This document shows, one piece after another, positions 10,269 to 19,016 of a DNA stretch of 64,000 nt (position 1 is the stretch's first letter; each line of letters begins with the position of its first letter). The translations under genes and the position numbers were made by a program. Source of the DNA: Gaiellasilicea sp963784895 (GTDB taxonomy: Bacteria; Actinomycetota; Thermoleophilia; Gaiellales; Gaiellaceae); assembly GCA_963784895.1 (NCBI GenBank), contig CAWATM010000013.1:62001-126000 (forward strand). Reading direction: 5' to 3'. Below the pieces are notes generated by a model. It made no database searches. It saw only the letters and a list, made by a program, of their open reading frames with translations, and was not told where the DNA came from.

Positions 10269-10840
10269 TCACGCTCTACGACGCCGCGCGCTGCCCCTAC
10301 TGCGCCCGGGTCCGGATCGTCCTGGCCGAGAAGGGGATTCCGTACGAGACCGTCGAGATCGATCTCGCCGACCGGCCCTCGTGGTTGTACGAGATGAACC
10401 CGGTCGGCAAGGTGCCCGTGCTCGACGAGGACGGCTGGATCCTGCCCGAGTCGGCCGTGATCGACGAGTTCCTGAACGATCGCTATCCCGACCCCCCGCT
10501 GTGGCCGGACGACCCCGGCGAGCGCGCGGTGGCGCGGCTGCTCGTCTTTCGCTTCGACGACTTCTCCAAGCCCTACTACGCGCTGCGGCGCGGGGAGGAA
10601 GGCGCGCGCGCCCGCTTCGAGGAGGAGCTCGTGTTCCTCGATGGCCTGCTCGACGGAGCACCCTGGCTGAGCGGCCGCGCCTTCGGCCTCGCCGACGTCG
10701 CGTTCCTGCCGTGGCTCTTGCGCGCACGCGACCTGCTCGGCATCCCGCTCGAGCCGTGGCCGGCGCTCGCCGACTGGGTCGAGCGGTCATGCCTGCGTCC
10801 GTCGGTCGCGGCCGAGCAGCTGCTGGTCGCGGCGCTGTGA
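10265..10840 (+). CDS. Glutathione S-transferase-like protein
   Basis: A 191-residue GST-fold protein. The thioredoxin-like N-terminal domain starts ITLYDAARCPYCARVRIVLAEKG, with a CPYC redox motif at residues 10-13 as in glutaredoxin/omega-type GSTs. NPVGKVPVLDEDG and LPESAVIDEFL are the cis-Pro and Glu/Ser contact motifs, and an all-helical C-terminal domain follows. The ATG at 10265 was chosen because it overlaps the preceding TGA in the operon pattern. Thermoleophilia are not expected to make glutathione, so the thiol partner (for instance mycothiol) is an open question. Confidence 0.82.
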   Translation: MITLYDAARCPYCARVRIVLAEKGIPYETVEIDLADRPSWLYEMNPVGKVPVLDEDGWILPESAVIDEFLNDRYPDPPLWPDDPGERAVARLLVFRFDDFSKPYYALRRGEEGARARFEEELVFLDGLLDGAPWLSGRAFGLADVAFLPWLLRARDLLGIPLEPWPALADWVERSCLRPSVAAEQLLVAAL

Positions 10841-11482
10841 CGGTCGTCTTTCTCCACGCCTTCCCGCTCGACGAGCGGATGTGGAACGTGCGAAGCTCCG
10901 CGGCTCTACGGCCTCGGTCGCACGATGGACGAGTGGGCCGACGCGGTGCTCGAGTCGTTCTCCGGCCGGCTGATCCTCGTCGGCGCCTCGATGGGCGGTT
11001 ACGCGGCGCTGGCGGCCGCGCGGCGCGCCCCGGAGCGCCTGGCCGGACTGCTGCTCGTGGGCTCCCGGCCGGAGGCGGATACCCCCGAGCGCTACGCAAA
11101 GCGCGCCGAGACGATCGCGATCGCCCGGGAGCGCGGCGCCGAGGGGATCTGGGAGGCGATGCACACGACGCTCTTCACGGACGACAGCGATCCGGACGTC
11201 GTTGCGGGGGCGCGGACGCTCGCGCTCGACCGCACCGAGGAGGAGCTGGTGACCGGGCTCGAGGCGATCCGCGACCGGCCCGACTCGACCGACGCTTACC
11301 GCGCGCTCGGCGATCGGGCACTCACCGTCGTCGGCGACCACGATCCGTTCGTCCCCGTCGAGGACGCGAGGCGATTCGAGCCGGACGCGGTCGTGCTCTC
11401 GGCCTGCGGCCACCTGCCGAGCCTCGAGCGTTCGGACGACTTCCGCGAGATCCTCGACGACGTCGTCGCGCGATGGACGTAG
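10837..11482 (+). pseudogene. Alpha/beta hydrolase, frame disrupted near its N-terminus
   Basis: The start GTG 10837 overlaps the GST stop and encodes TVVFLHAFPLDERMW. The rest of the protein is in the next frame, resuming at about 10892 with EAPRLYGLGRTMDEWADAV. It continues through the nucleophile elbow VGASMGGYAA, the acid-bearing GDHDPFVPV and the histidine region ACGHLPSLE to TAG 11480-11482. Relatives normally have roughly a dozen more residues between DERMW and the APRLYG-like stretch. This looks like a small deletion that also changes the frame, not a single-base slip. It is either a recent pseudogene or a local assembly error. The rhodanese gene overlaps its last 10 nt. Confidence 0.7.
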
Positions 11483-11832
11483 AGAAGGCCGAGGTCGTCG
11501 ACCGGCTGGGGAAGGAAGGGTTTGTCGTCCTCGATGTGCGCAGCACCGCCGAGTTCAGCGGCGAGACGACCGCTCCATGCGATCCGCGTCCCGGCCGGAT
11601 CCCCGGGGCGGAGCATTTCGACCTGCAGCTTCTGCTCGCGCTGACGCCCGACGGGATCCGAGAGCGGCTTGGACCGCCGGAGGACGTCGAGCTCGTCACG
11701 TACTGCCACTCGGGCTCGCGCTCCGAGCTCGCGGCGCAGATCCTCTCCTCGCTCGGTTACCGGGCCGCGAACTACCGCGGCTCGTGGCACGAGTGGTCGC
11801 GCGACGAGTCGCTGGCGGCCGAAACGGGTTAG
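11473..11832 (+). CDS. Rhodanese-like domain protein
   Basis: A 119-residue single-domain rhodanese. FVVLDVRSTAEFSG is the conserved first strand and CH2A motif, GRIPGAEHFDL the second, and VTYCHSGSRSELAAQIL carries the active-site loop with catalytic Cys in YCHSGSRS. Such proteins move sulfane sulfur or sense redox state in the cytoplasm; the acceptor cannot be told from the sequence. The ATG at 11473 overlaps the end of the hydrolase gene by 10 nt. Its TAG overlaps tail-to-tail with the stop of the minus-strand amidotransferase at 11829. Confidence 0.85.
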   Translation: MDVEKAEVVDRLGKEGFVVLDVRSTAEFSGETTAPCDPRPGRIPGAEHFDLQLLLALTPDGIRERLGPPEDVELVTYCHSGSRSELAAQILSSLGYRAANYRGSWHEWSRDESLAAETG

Positions 11833-12498
11833 ACGGCGGCGAGGAAGGCCGTGCAGAGCCCGCGGCCGAGCTCGTTCCAGCCCGCGATCCGCTCGCGGGT
11901 CTCGGCACGCAGCGCGGCCGGATCGGCGACGTCGTCGGGATCCTCCGCGAGCCACGACTCGACCTGCTCCTCCCGCACCTCCGGGTGAAACTGGACGCCC
12001 CAGGCCCGACCGAGCCGGTACGCCTGCAGGCAGACCTCGCTGCGGGCGAGCTCGACGGCACCGGCGGGCAAGTTCGTGCGTGTAGTGGTGCCACTGGAAG
12101 GCGTCGAACCGGGGCGGCAGCGCCGACGCGACCGGATCCGACGCGTCTGCCGTCACTTCGACCGGGAGCCACCCGACCTCGGGCTCGTCCGACCGGAAGA
12201 CGCGTGCTCCGGCCGCCCGGGCGATCAGCTGGGAGCCGAGGCAGACGCCGAGCATCGGTGTGCCGTGCTCGAGTTGCCGCTCGAGGTAGCGGAGCTCGGG
12301 CCGGAGCCAGCCGTGGCGCTCTTCCTCGTCGGGGTGCATCGCGCCGCCGAGGACGACGATCGCGTCGGCCCGGCGGTTGTCGAGCGCTCCTGCGGTCGGG
12401 AGTTGGTGCTCGACGAGCTCGTGGCCGGCGGCCTGGACGGCGTCCTCGAAGACGCCGGGTCCGACGCTCGGGCCGTGCGTGATCGCGAGCACACGCAC
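11829..12498 (-). pseudogene. Class I glutamine amidotransferase (GMP-synthase-like), 1-nt insertion
   Basis: The first part (12498 down to about 12073) encodes a GATase domain with the nucleophile in GTPMLGVCLGSQLIARAAG and runs to QWHHYTHEL. The continuation, PAGAVELARSEVCLQAYRLG then WGVQFHPEVREEQVESWL with the catalytic His-x-Glu, is in another frame and ends at 11829. Removing one A in the CAAG at 12069-12072 (plus strand) restores HELPAGAVELA, the expected continuation. This type (YvdE/GuaA-like stand-alone GATase) deglutamylates or supplies ammonia. A single-base insertion with everything else intact suggests sequence error or very recent inactivation. Confidence 0.75.
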
Positions 12499-12514
12499 GG
12501 CCCGAGTCGTCCTT

Positions 12515-13615
12515 CTACCTCTTCCGCGCCGGAATCACGACGCGAACGGTGCCGCTGCGCACGGCGACGGGGGCGCGCGTGGCGTTGAGGCACGGGACGC
12601 CGAACGTCGGTGTGCAGGGGACCGTGCCGGCAGAGACGGTCGCCCGGGCTTGCAGGACGACGACCTGGCGGCTAGCTGTCTGGCGGACGAGCAGCGTGCC
12701 GCGGAAGCCGTCGGGCGTCTTTACGAGGGGCACCGACGGGCTCAGCCCGGCGACGGTCTTCCCACGATAGAGCCGGATCGTCGACGCGGCACCCGCGGGC
12801 AGCTGCGCGGTACCGCTCAGGTTGAGCCTCGTGAAGCCCTTCGAAGTCCTCAGCGTCGGCCTGTTCAGCCTGAGCGTGCGCGGGAACGCGATTACGGACT
12901 GCACCTCGACTGAGCCGGCGGCGTTCGGGCGGCCGGTGTTCGGCGTGTACGGGGTTCCGAGCACACGCCAGCGCGGCTGGCCGGTGCCGGGGCTCGTGAA
13001 GATGCCGTTGACCCTGAAGTCGACCTGCGTCAGCTTGAAGCCGAACGTGGCGCGGCCGGGGGTACCGGTCGGGAGATCCGGCGGCGGCAGACAGGCCTGG
13101 ATCGAGGCCGAGGCGAATGTGCTTGCGCTCGCGCCGGCGGCAGGCGAGTCGACGAAGACGGGCACCTCGAGTGTCTGCCCGGCCGCCTGCAGGATCAGGA
13201 CCCAGAACGCGGTGTGCGCCGGAGTGCCGGTGCATTGCGTTGCTGCGGCCGCCAGCGGCGTCGGCGTACTACCGGGCGCCGAGGTGAAGGTGCCGTTCGC
13301 GGCGCGGGCCTGGACGGTGCCGGTGAGCGGCAGCAGCGCGCCGCCGAGGTCGGCCGCCGTGCCCTGCGCGGTGACGGTGCCGAGCGTCGTGCCGGCCGCC
13401 GCGGTCAGCGACGCCGAGTACGCGGTCGGCGCGTAGAACGTCAGTTTCGCGGTCGGGTCGTCAGACCCGCTGACCGTGTAGCGGATCGTGACGGAGCTGC
13501 GGTCGTCCGTCACCCGGAGCGACGGCGACGTGTAGGCCGCGAGCGCTGTGCCCGTGCTCGAGAGCGCGAATGCGCCCACGAGGCCGAGCAGAAGCATGCG
13601 GATGGTCTTGCTCAT
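12515..13615 (-). CDS. Secreted protein of unknown function
   Basis: A 366-residue protein with a clear signal peptide (KTIRMLLLGLVGAFALSSTGTALAA). The start ATG at 13615 was preferred over one 14 codons upstream because it begins the signal peptide and follows a G-rich ribosome-binding stretch. The mature protein is rich in Thr, Ser and Ala and looks all-beta: an N-terminal Ig-like part (SVTIRYTVSGSDDPTAKLTFYAP), a middle domain with paired Cys, and a C-terminal beta part with TIRLYRGKTVAGLSP. I recognise no catalytic motif. A surface or adhesion role is possible but unproven. Confidence 0.75.
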   Translation of the reverse strand: MSKTIRMLLLGLVGAFALSSTGTALAAYTSPSLRVTDDRSSVTIRYTVSGSDDPTAKLTFYAPTAYSASLTAAAGTTLGTVTAQGTAADLGGALLPLTGTVQARAANGTFTSAPGSTPTPLAAAATQCTGTPAHTAFWVLILQAAGQTLEVPVFVDSPAAGASASTFASASIQACLPPPDLPTGTPGRATFGFKLTQVDFRVNGIFTSPGTGQPRWRVLGTPYTPNTGRPNAAGSVEVQSVIAFPRTLRLNRPTLRTSKGFTRLNLSGTAQLPAGAASTIRLYRGKTVAGLSPSVPLVKTPDGFRGTLLVRQTASRQVVVLQARATVSAGTVPCTPTFGVPCLNATRAPVAVRSGTVRVVIPARKR

Positions 13616-13658
13616 CAGTGAGTTCCCCCAAGTCGGTGTGTGGCGGTGCGGAAGCAAA

Positions 13659-14858
13659 TTACCCGCGCGCGTCCAGGAGCGAACTCGACTTCACCCACTG
13701 GCGGTTGTCGTAGCGGTAGAGGTAGACCCGATCGAGCGGGAAATAGCGTGTTCTCGTGGTCTTGAGCGCGATTCCCGGAAGCAGGAAGGGGTTGTTCGCG
13801 AGGTTAAGATTCTGTGCGGCCCGGAGCAGGCCCGCCCGCGTGGGGGTCTTCCCCGACCGCTTCAAGGTCTCGACCATCGTCCACGCGACGGTCATCCCGT
13901 ACCAGTTGTAGACGTCGCTCGGCTTCCCGCGCGGGTGGTAGCGCTTCATGACCGTGCGGTAGAGCGCGACGGCGGGATCCTTCCGCCAGATCGGGTCGTT
14001 CGGGTTCTTCACGAACGCGACCGAGAGCGCGCCCTTCGTCAACTCGGGCGCGTTCAGCCGGGCGATCGCCATGATGTTCGGCTCGATCGAGATCGACGCG
14101 ACATAGACCCGCGGCTTCCAGCCGAGCCGGTTCGCGGCGGCGAACGCCTGAATCGCGAACTTCGGCGTCGCGAACAGCATCAGCGTGTCGGCGCCGGTGC
14201 TCCTCAGCTGGGTGACCTGGGCGGAGACGTCTGCGTCGGTGAGCTCGTAGCTCTGCTTGCCGATCACTTGCGGGCCCTTGCCGCGGATCCAGCGCTCGAG
14301 TCCCTTCGTCATGTCGGTGCCGAGCGGCGTCTGCTCGTAGAGGACGGCGATCTTCGCGCCCTTGCGGGTCGAGGCGAGATGGCGGCCGTAGACGGCACCC
14401 TCGCCGACGTAGCTCTGGAGGAAGCCCATCGTCCACGGGTACCGCGCCGGCTGCGACGAAGCCTGCGAGCCGTCGCCGACGAAGAGCTGCGGCACGCGGC
14501 GCTGGTTCAGGTACGGCTGGATCGCGGCGTTGTTCGCGGTGCCGACCGAGTTGAAGACCGCGAAGACCTTGTCCTGCTCGACGAGCTTCCGGGTCAGCTG
14601 GACGGTCTGCACCGAGTCGTAGCCGTCGTCGTAGTAGCGGTACTCGATCTTCCGTCCGTTGACCCCGCCCTTCGAGTTGACGTAGTCGAAGTACGCCTTC
14701 GCGCCTGGGCCGACCGAGCCGAACGCGGCCGCTTCGCCGGAGAGCGGGACGGTGCCGCCGATCAGGATCCGCTTCGCGCTGATCCCGGGGTCGGCGGTCG
14801 TCGCTGCGCCCGCGGTCGAGGCGAGCAGGAGCGCGAGCAGCAAGGCCGCACGCCTCAT
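13659..14858 (-). CDS. Branched-chain amino-acid type ABC transporter substrate-binding protein
   Basis: A 399-residue type I periplasmic-binding-fold protein (LivJ/LivK family). It has a signal peptide (RRAALLLALLLASTAGAA), then the family opening DPGISAKRILIGGTVPLSGEAAAFG, VNGRKIEYRYYDDGYDS, and hinge segments through PEVYNWYG-like SDVYNWYGMTVAWTMVETLKR. Ligands of this family include branched-chain amino acids, amides and aromatic acids, and specificity is not readable here. No permease or ATPase gene is adjacent. Its ATG overlaps the stop of the upstream S15-like hydrolase (14855-14858), an unusual partner suggesting hydrolase product and ligand may be linked. Confidence 0.88.
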   Translation of the reverse strand: MRRAALLLALLLASTAGAATTADPGISAKRILIGGTVPLSGEAAAFGSVGPGAKAYFDYVNSKGGVNGRKIEYRYYDDGYDSVQTVQLTRKLVEQDKVFAVFNSVGTANNAAIQPYLNQRRVPQLFVGDGSQASSQPARYPWTMGFLQSYVGEGAVYGRHLASTRKGAKIAVLYEQTPLGTDMTKGLERWIRGKGPQVIGKQSYELTDADVSAQVTQLRSTGADTLMLFATPKFAIQAFAAANRLGWKPRVYVASISIEPNIMAIARLNAPELTKGALSVAFVKNPNDPIWRKDPAVALYRTVMKRYHPRGKPSDVYNWYGMTVAWTMVETLKRSGKTPTRAGLLRAAQNLNLANNPFLLPGIALKTTRTRYFPLDRVYLYRYDNRQWVKSSSLLDARG

Positions 14859-16210
14859 CGCGAGATCGGCGTGGCCAGCGTCGAGAGCTTCAGCGTCACC
14901 GGGCCGATCGTGGCGGCGCCGGCGCCCGCAAAGCCGAGGTAGGCGATCTGCCCGGCCGGCGATGCCGCACCGACCGTGACGCGCAGCCGCGTCCCCTTCG
15001 GGACGTAGACGCAGTAGTTCGCCAGCGTGACCTCGTTGACGCCGATCTTGGGCTTCAGACCTCCGTGGGCGACGACCTTCGAACCCGCCATCACGGTGAC
15101 AACGAGCCGTTGATAGCGCGTCAGCTTCGACACCGTGACGGTCGCGGTCCCGCCGCCCCAGCTCTCGATTGCGGCCTTGAGCGGCGCCGTGCGTCGCATC
15201 GCGATCCCGGACCCAGTCAGGGTTGTCCTGCCACGGAGCACGAAGTCCTGACGCTTCGTCCCGGGCAGCCTGGTCAAGGACGTCCGCTTGCCGCTTTGGG
15301 CGGCGATCGTCACCCCCGCGGCGCGCGGCGTCCCGCCACTGGCGACGCCCCTGAGGTGCGTGTCGAAGAAGGCGCGTCCCTCGGAAAGCACGAAGCCGAT
15401 GTCGGGGCCGGGGAACGTGGACGGGCTGTGACCGAAGTTGCCGACATAGAGCCGCTTCGGGCCGGCGAGACGCGCGTAGGCGCGCGTCGCCTGCGAGATG
15501 TCGAAGGCGAAGTCGGTGCGGCCCTGGAAGAGGTACATCGGTGTCCGGATCGACCCGGCACGGGAGAGCGAGGAGCGGTCCTGGGTCAGCCGGCGAATCG
15601 CCTGCTGGTTCGTGCTCTGTACGGCGGCGTCGCGCAGGCCCGCGATCAGCGGCGAGCGCGCTGCGACTGAGGCAGCGAACCCGGCGACGATTCCCGAGCG
15701 CGCCAGACTCTGCGGCCAGAGCGCGTCGTAGAGTGACGTCCAGGTTTCGACGACCTCTGCTGCGGCGAAGGGAACGCCGGCAGCGAGCGCATTCCAGATC
15801 TGGCCGCCGCCGTAGGAGATGCCCCAAGCGCCGATCTTCGAGTCGTTGACGTCGCCGCGGGCCGCAAATGCGTTTCGGATCGTGCGAAGATCGGCGACCT
15901 CGCGCGGACCTGCGAGCGTGATCTCGCCTCCCGAAGCGGCATGGCCGCGCGCGTCGTAGGCGAGGACCGCGTACCCCGCCGTGGCGAAGCTCGCGGAGAT
16001 TGCATCGACCGAGCCACGATTCCCCGCGAGCCCGTGCAGGACGACGACGCCCGGCCGACCTCCGGCGGGGACCGCCCCGTCGGGCGTGTAGAGCGTCGTC
16101 GCGATCGAGACGCCGTCGTCCATCGTCAGCGTGCCGTCCGTCTTCGTGAAAGCGGACGCGGGCGAGGCGACGGCGAGCGCGACGAGGGTGACGAGCAGCA
16201 GGCGGAGCAC
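14855..16210 (-). CDS. Secreted alpha/beta hydrolase, S15/CocE-like
   Basis: A 451-residue exported hydrolase starting at GTG 16210 with a signal peptide (LRLLLVTLVALAVASPASA). The domain has the oxyanion strand VVVLHGLAGNRG, a nucleophile elbow GAWGISYGGGQ, an aspartate strand TPMYLFQGRTDFAFD, and a histidine region NFGHSPSTFPGPD. A C-terminal beta-sandwich follows, as in X-Pro dipeptidyl-peptidase/cocaine-esterase proteins. A TACCGT -10 box 6 nt before the start suggests a leaderless mRNA. It is the first gene of a two-gene unit with the binding protein. Confidence 0.85.
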   Translation of the reverse strand: MLRLLLVTLVALAVASPASAFTKTDGTLTMDDGVSIATTLYTPDGAVPAGGRPGVVVLHGLAGNRGSVDAISASFATAGYAVLAYDARGHAASGGEITLAGPREVADLRTIRNAFAARGDVNDSKIGAWGISYGGGQIWNALAAGVPFAAAEVVETWTSLYDALWPQSLARSGIVAGFAASVAARSPLIAGLRDAAVQSTNQQAIRRLTQDRSSLSRAGSIRTPMYLFQGRTDFAFDISQATRAYARLAGPKRLYVGNFGHSPSTFPGPDIGFVLSEGRAFFDTHLRGVASGGTPRAAGVTIAAQSGKRTSLTRLPGTKRQDFVLRGRTTLTGSGIAMRRTAPLKAAIESWGGGTATVTVSKLTRYQRLVVTVMAGSKVVAHGGLKPKIGVNEVTLANYCVYVPKGTRLRVTVGAASPAGQIAYLGFAGAGAATIGPVTLKLSTLATPISR

Positions 16211-16216
16211 GCTGGG

Positions 16217-16246
16217 ACGGTAGCCGACACCCTGTCTCCCTACAAT
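16217..16246. promoter_or_regulatory. Divergent leaderless promoters of the S15-like hydrolase and murI
   Basis: Minus strand: TACCGT (16217-16222) ends 6 nt before GTG 16210. Plus strand: TACAAT (16241-16246) ends 7 nt before ATG 16254. Both fit -10 boxes placing transcription starts at or next to the start codon; neither gene has a Shine-Dalgarno sequence. No -35 consensus is convincing on either side. Confidence 0.55.
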
Positions 16247-16253
16247 CCCGCAG

Positions 16254-17075
16254 ATGGACGAGCGGCCGATCGGCGTGTTCGACTCGGGCGTCGGCGGCCT
16301 GACGGTGCTGCACGAGTGCCTGGTGACCCTGCCGCACGAGGACTTCCTCTACCTCGGCGACGGCGCGCGGCTCCCGTACGGGCCGCGGCCGCTCGACGAG
16401 CTGCGCCGCTTCGCCCGCGAGATCGGCTCGTTCCTCGAGGCGCGCGGCGTGAAGCTCGTCGTCGTCGCCTGCAACTCCGCGACCGCGGCGGCGCTGCCCG
16501 AGCTCCAGACCGAATTGCGCGTCCCCGTCGTCGGCGTGATCGCGCCCGAGGCACACGCCGCCGTGCAGGCGACGCGCAACCGCCGGATCGGGCTGCTCGC
16601 GACGCAGGCGACGGTCTCGAGCGGCCGCTACGAGGAGCTCGTCCACGCGCTCGATGCCGGCACCAGCGTGCTCTCGGTCGCCTGCCCGCGGCTCGTGCCG
16701 CTGATCGAGGGTGACGACCCGTTCGCCGAGGAGACCTCGGCGGCCGTGCGCGAGTACGCGGCGCCGCTGAAGCAGGCGGGCGTCGACACGGTCATCCTCG
16801 GTTGCACCCACTACCCGTTGATCCGGCCGATCCTGCAGCGTGTGTTCGGCCGGGACGTCACGCTCGTCTTTTCCGCGGACGAAACGGCGCGCGAGGTCGC
16901 CGAGACGCTTCAGCGAAAGCGGATCGAGAACGACCCGGCGCGCGAGGGCGCCTACAGCTTCCTGACGACCGGCGACACGGCGGCGTTCCGGGAAATGGGC
17001 CGGCGCTTCCTGCAGCTCCCGATCGACGAGGTCGAGCACGTCGAGATCGCCGCGCTCGAGGCGGCCGCGGCGTGA
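16254..17075 (+). CDS. murI: Glutamate racemase
   Basis: A 273-residue MurI supplying D-glutamate for peptidoglycan. The opening IGVFDSGVGGLTVL is diagnostic. The two catalytic cysteines are C73 in VVACNSATAA and C184 in ILGCTHYPL, with matching spacing. The start ATG follows a TACAAT box by 7 nt, so the message is probably leaderless. It is first in a four-gene run murI-rph-mgtC-rdgB with overlapping stops and starts. The murI-rph-rdgB grouping is widespread in actinobacteria. Confidence 0.96.
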   Translation: MDERPIGVFDSGVGGLTVLHECLVTLPHEDFLYLGDGARLPYGPRPLDELRRFAREIGSFLEARGVKLVVVACNSATAAALPELQTELRVPVVGVIAPEAHAAVQATRNRRIGLLATQATVSSGRYEELVHALDAGTSVLSVACPRLVPLIEGDDPFAEETSAAVREYAAPLKQAGVDTVILGCTHYPLIRPILQRVFGRDVTLVFSADETAREVAETLQRKRIENDPAREGAYSFLTTGDTAAFREMGRRFLQLPIDEVEHVEIAALEAAAA

Positions 17076-17785
17076 GCAGGGCGGACGGCCGCAGAGACGA
17101 CCAGCTGCGTCCGCTCGACCTGATCACGGACTTCGTCGAGCTCGCGCACGGCTCCGTCCTCTACTCACAGGGAAAGACGCGCGTCCTCTGCACCGCGATG
17201 GTCGAGGACGGCGTGCCGCGGTGGCTCTACCGCTCCGGCCGCGGCTGGATGACCGCCGAGTACTCGCTGCTGCCGGCCTCGACCGGCGAGCGGGTCGCGC
17301 GCGAAGCGGCGAAGGGGAAGCAGGGCGGCCGCACCGTCGAGATCCAGCGGCTGATCGGGCGTGCGCTTCGCTCCGTCTGCGACTTCCAAGCGCTCGGCGA
17401 GCGGACTCTGTGGCTCGACTGCGACGTGATCCAGGCCGACGGCGGTACGCGGTGCGCCGCGATCTCCGGCGCCTACGTCGCAGCGCGGCGCGCGCTCGAC
17501 CGCTTCGGCCTCTCGAAGGCGCTGACCGGCCAGATCGCGGCCGTCTCCGTCGGCGTCGTCGACGGGCGGCCGCTGCTCGATCTCGACTACTCGGAGGATT
17601 CGAGCGCCGAGACGGACATGAACGTCGTCATGACCGCCGACGGCCGCCTCGTCGAGGTGCAGGCGACGGCGGAGCGCGAGCCGTTCACGCGCGACGAGCT
17701 CGACTCGCTGATCGACCTCGGCGCCGCCGGGATCGAGCGGATCATGACTGCGCAGCTCGAGGCCGTGGAACGCGATGGCGCCTGA
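17072..17785 (+). CDS. rph: Ribonuclease PH
   Basis: A 237-residue phosphorolytic 3'-5' exoribonuclease that trims tRNA 3' ends. Family signatures: GSVLYSQGKTRVLCTA, PRWLYRSGRGWMTAEYSLLP (RNA-binding Arg region), GRTVEIQRLIGRALRSV and the phosphate/metal region IQADGGTRCAAISGA, then LDLDYSEDSSAETDMN. The start is GTG 17072, overlapping the murI stop by 4 nt; the codons before it read in murI's coding region. Confidence 0.95.
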   Translation: MSRADGRRDDQLRPLDLITDFVELAHGSVLYSQGKTRVLCTAMVEDGVPRWLYRSGRGWMTAEYSLLPASTGERVAREAAKGKQGGRTVEIQRLIGRALRSVCDFQALGERTLWLDCDVIQADGGTRCAAISGAYVAARRALDRFGLSKALTGQIAAVSVGVVDGRPLLDLDYSEDSSAETDMNVVMTADGRLVEVQATAEREPFTRDELDSLIDLGAAGIERIMTAQLEAVERDGA

Positions 17786-18458
17786 CCTCGAGCTCTGGGA
17801 GGGCCTGCTTCGCCTTGTCGTGGCGGCGCTGCTCGCCGGCGTGATCGGCGTCGAGCGGGAGCTGCGGGAGCAGGAGGCCGGCCTGCGGACGCACATGCTC
17901 GTCTGCGTCGGCGCGACCATGTTCATGCTCGTCGGCGTCTACGGCTGGTCCGACTACGAACTCGGCAACGACATCGGCGTGGTCGTCGACCCGTCCCGCG
18001 TCGCGTCCTACGTCGTCTCCGGGATCGGCTTCCTCGGCGCCGGGGCGATCATCAGGCACGGGATCAACGTCCGCGGGCTGACGACAGCGGCGTCCCTCTG
18101 GGTGGTCGCCGCGATCGGCGTCTCGGTCGGCGCCGGCATGTACGCCTTCGCCGTGGCGACGACCGCGCTCGTGATCCTCGCGCTCTGGCCGCTCTCGCAG
18201 GTGAAGCGGCTGCTCGCGGGCAAGGCCGAGGAGTCGCGCCGGCTCGCGGTCACGCTCGAGCCCGCCACGAGCGTCGTCTCGGCCCTCGCCACGATCGAGG
18301 AGAGCGGCTACGCGATGGAGTCGCTCGAGATCGGCGAGGAGGAGGACGCCCGGCGGCTCGACGTCGTCATCAAGACCGCCGCAGAGGCAAGCCTCGCCGA
18401 CCTGCTCGACGGGTTGGCGGAGCTCGAGGGCGTCCGCTCCGCAACCGTCGCCGAGTGA
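17775..18458 (+). CDS. MgtC/SapB-family membrane protein
   Basis: A 227-residue inner-membrane protein. The MgtC signature is present: LAGVIGVERELREQEAGLRTHMLVCVGA in the first membrane helices, then YVVSGIGFLGAGAIIRHG and VRGLTTAASLWVVAAIG. After about five membrane segments (to about residue 137) a cytosolic ACT-like domain follows (RLAVTLEPATSVVSAL to VRSATVAE). MgtC proteins affect Mg2+ homeostasis and membrane potential; a specific ligand cannot be inferred. The start overlaps the rph end by 11 nt. Confidence 0.9.
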   Translation: MAPDLELWEGLLRLVVAALLAGVIGVERELREQEAGLRTHMLVCVGATMFMLVGVYGWSDYELGNDIGVVVDPSRVASYVVSGIGFLGAGAIIRHGINVRGLTTAASLWVVAAIGVSVGAGMYAFAVATTALVILALWPLSQVKRLLAGKAEESRRLAVTLEPATSVVSALATIEESGYAMESLEIGEEEDARRLDVVIKTAAEASLADLLDGLAELEGVRSATVAE

Positions 18459-19006
18459 CGCACGCCCGGCTCGCCTCGGGGAACCGGCACAAGCTCGAGG
18501 AGCTGCGGGCCGCCCTGACGGGCTGGGAGCTCGAGCTGCTCGAGACCGACCGTGACTATCCAGCTGAGGACGGGGCCACCTACTACGAGAACGCGCGTGT
18601 GAAGGCCGCGTTCGGGCGGGATGCAGCGACGGCCGAGGAGTGGGTGCTCGGCGAGGACTCCGGGATCGAGGTGGCCGCTCTCGGCGGCCGGCCCGGGATC
18701 GCGTCGGCGCGCTGGGCTGCCGACGGGATCGCGCGGCTGCTCGAGGAGCTCGACGGCGTCGACGACCGCCGCGCCCGCTACGTCTGCGAGCTCGTTGCGC
18801 TCGCCGCCGACGGGCACGAGCGGCGCGGCACCGGCATCCTCGAGGGGACGATCGCGACCGAGCGACGCGGCGACGAGGGCTTCGGCTACGACCCGATCTT
18901 CGTCCCGCTCGGGGAGACGCGCACCGTTGCGGAGCTCGGAAATGCCTGGAAGCGCGCCCACTCGCACCGTGCCCGCGCCGCCGCCGCGCTGGCCGCCGCC
19001 GAGTAA
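18455..19006 (+). CDS. rdgB: dITP/XTP pyrophosphatase (Ham1/RdgB)
   Basis: A 183-residue house-cleaning nucleotidase that hydrolyses deaminated purine triphosphates to the monophosphate. Motifs: LASGNRHKLEELR (triphosphate loop), DGATYYENARVKAAF, LGEDSGIEVAALGGRPGIASARW (metal-binding acids) and FGYDPIFVP. The GTG start at 18455 overlaps the mgtC-like stop. Ends 10 nt from the converging yihY-type gene. Confidence 0.95.
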   Translation: MTHARLASGNRHKLEELRAALTGWELELLETDRDYPAEDGATYYENARVKAAFGRDAATAEEWVLGEDSGIEVAALGGRPGIASARWAADGIARLLEELDGVDDRRARYVCELVALAADGHERRGTGILEGTIATERRGDEGFGYDPIFVPLGETRTVAELGNAWKRAHSHRARAAAALAAAE

Positions 19007-19016
19007 CGATCCGTTC

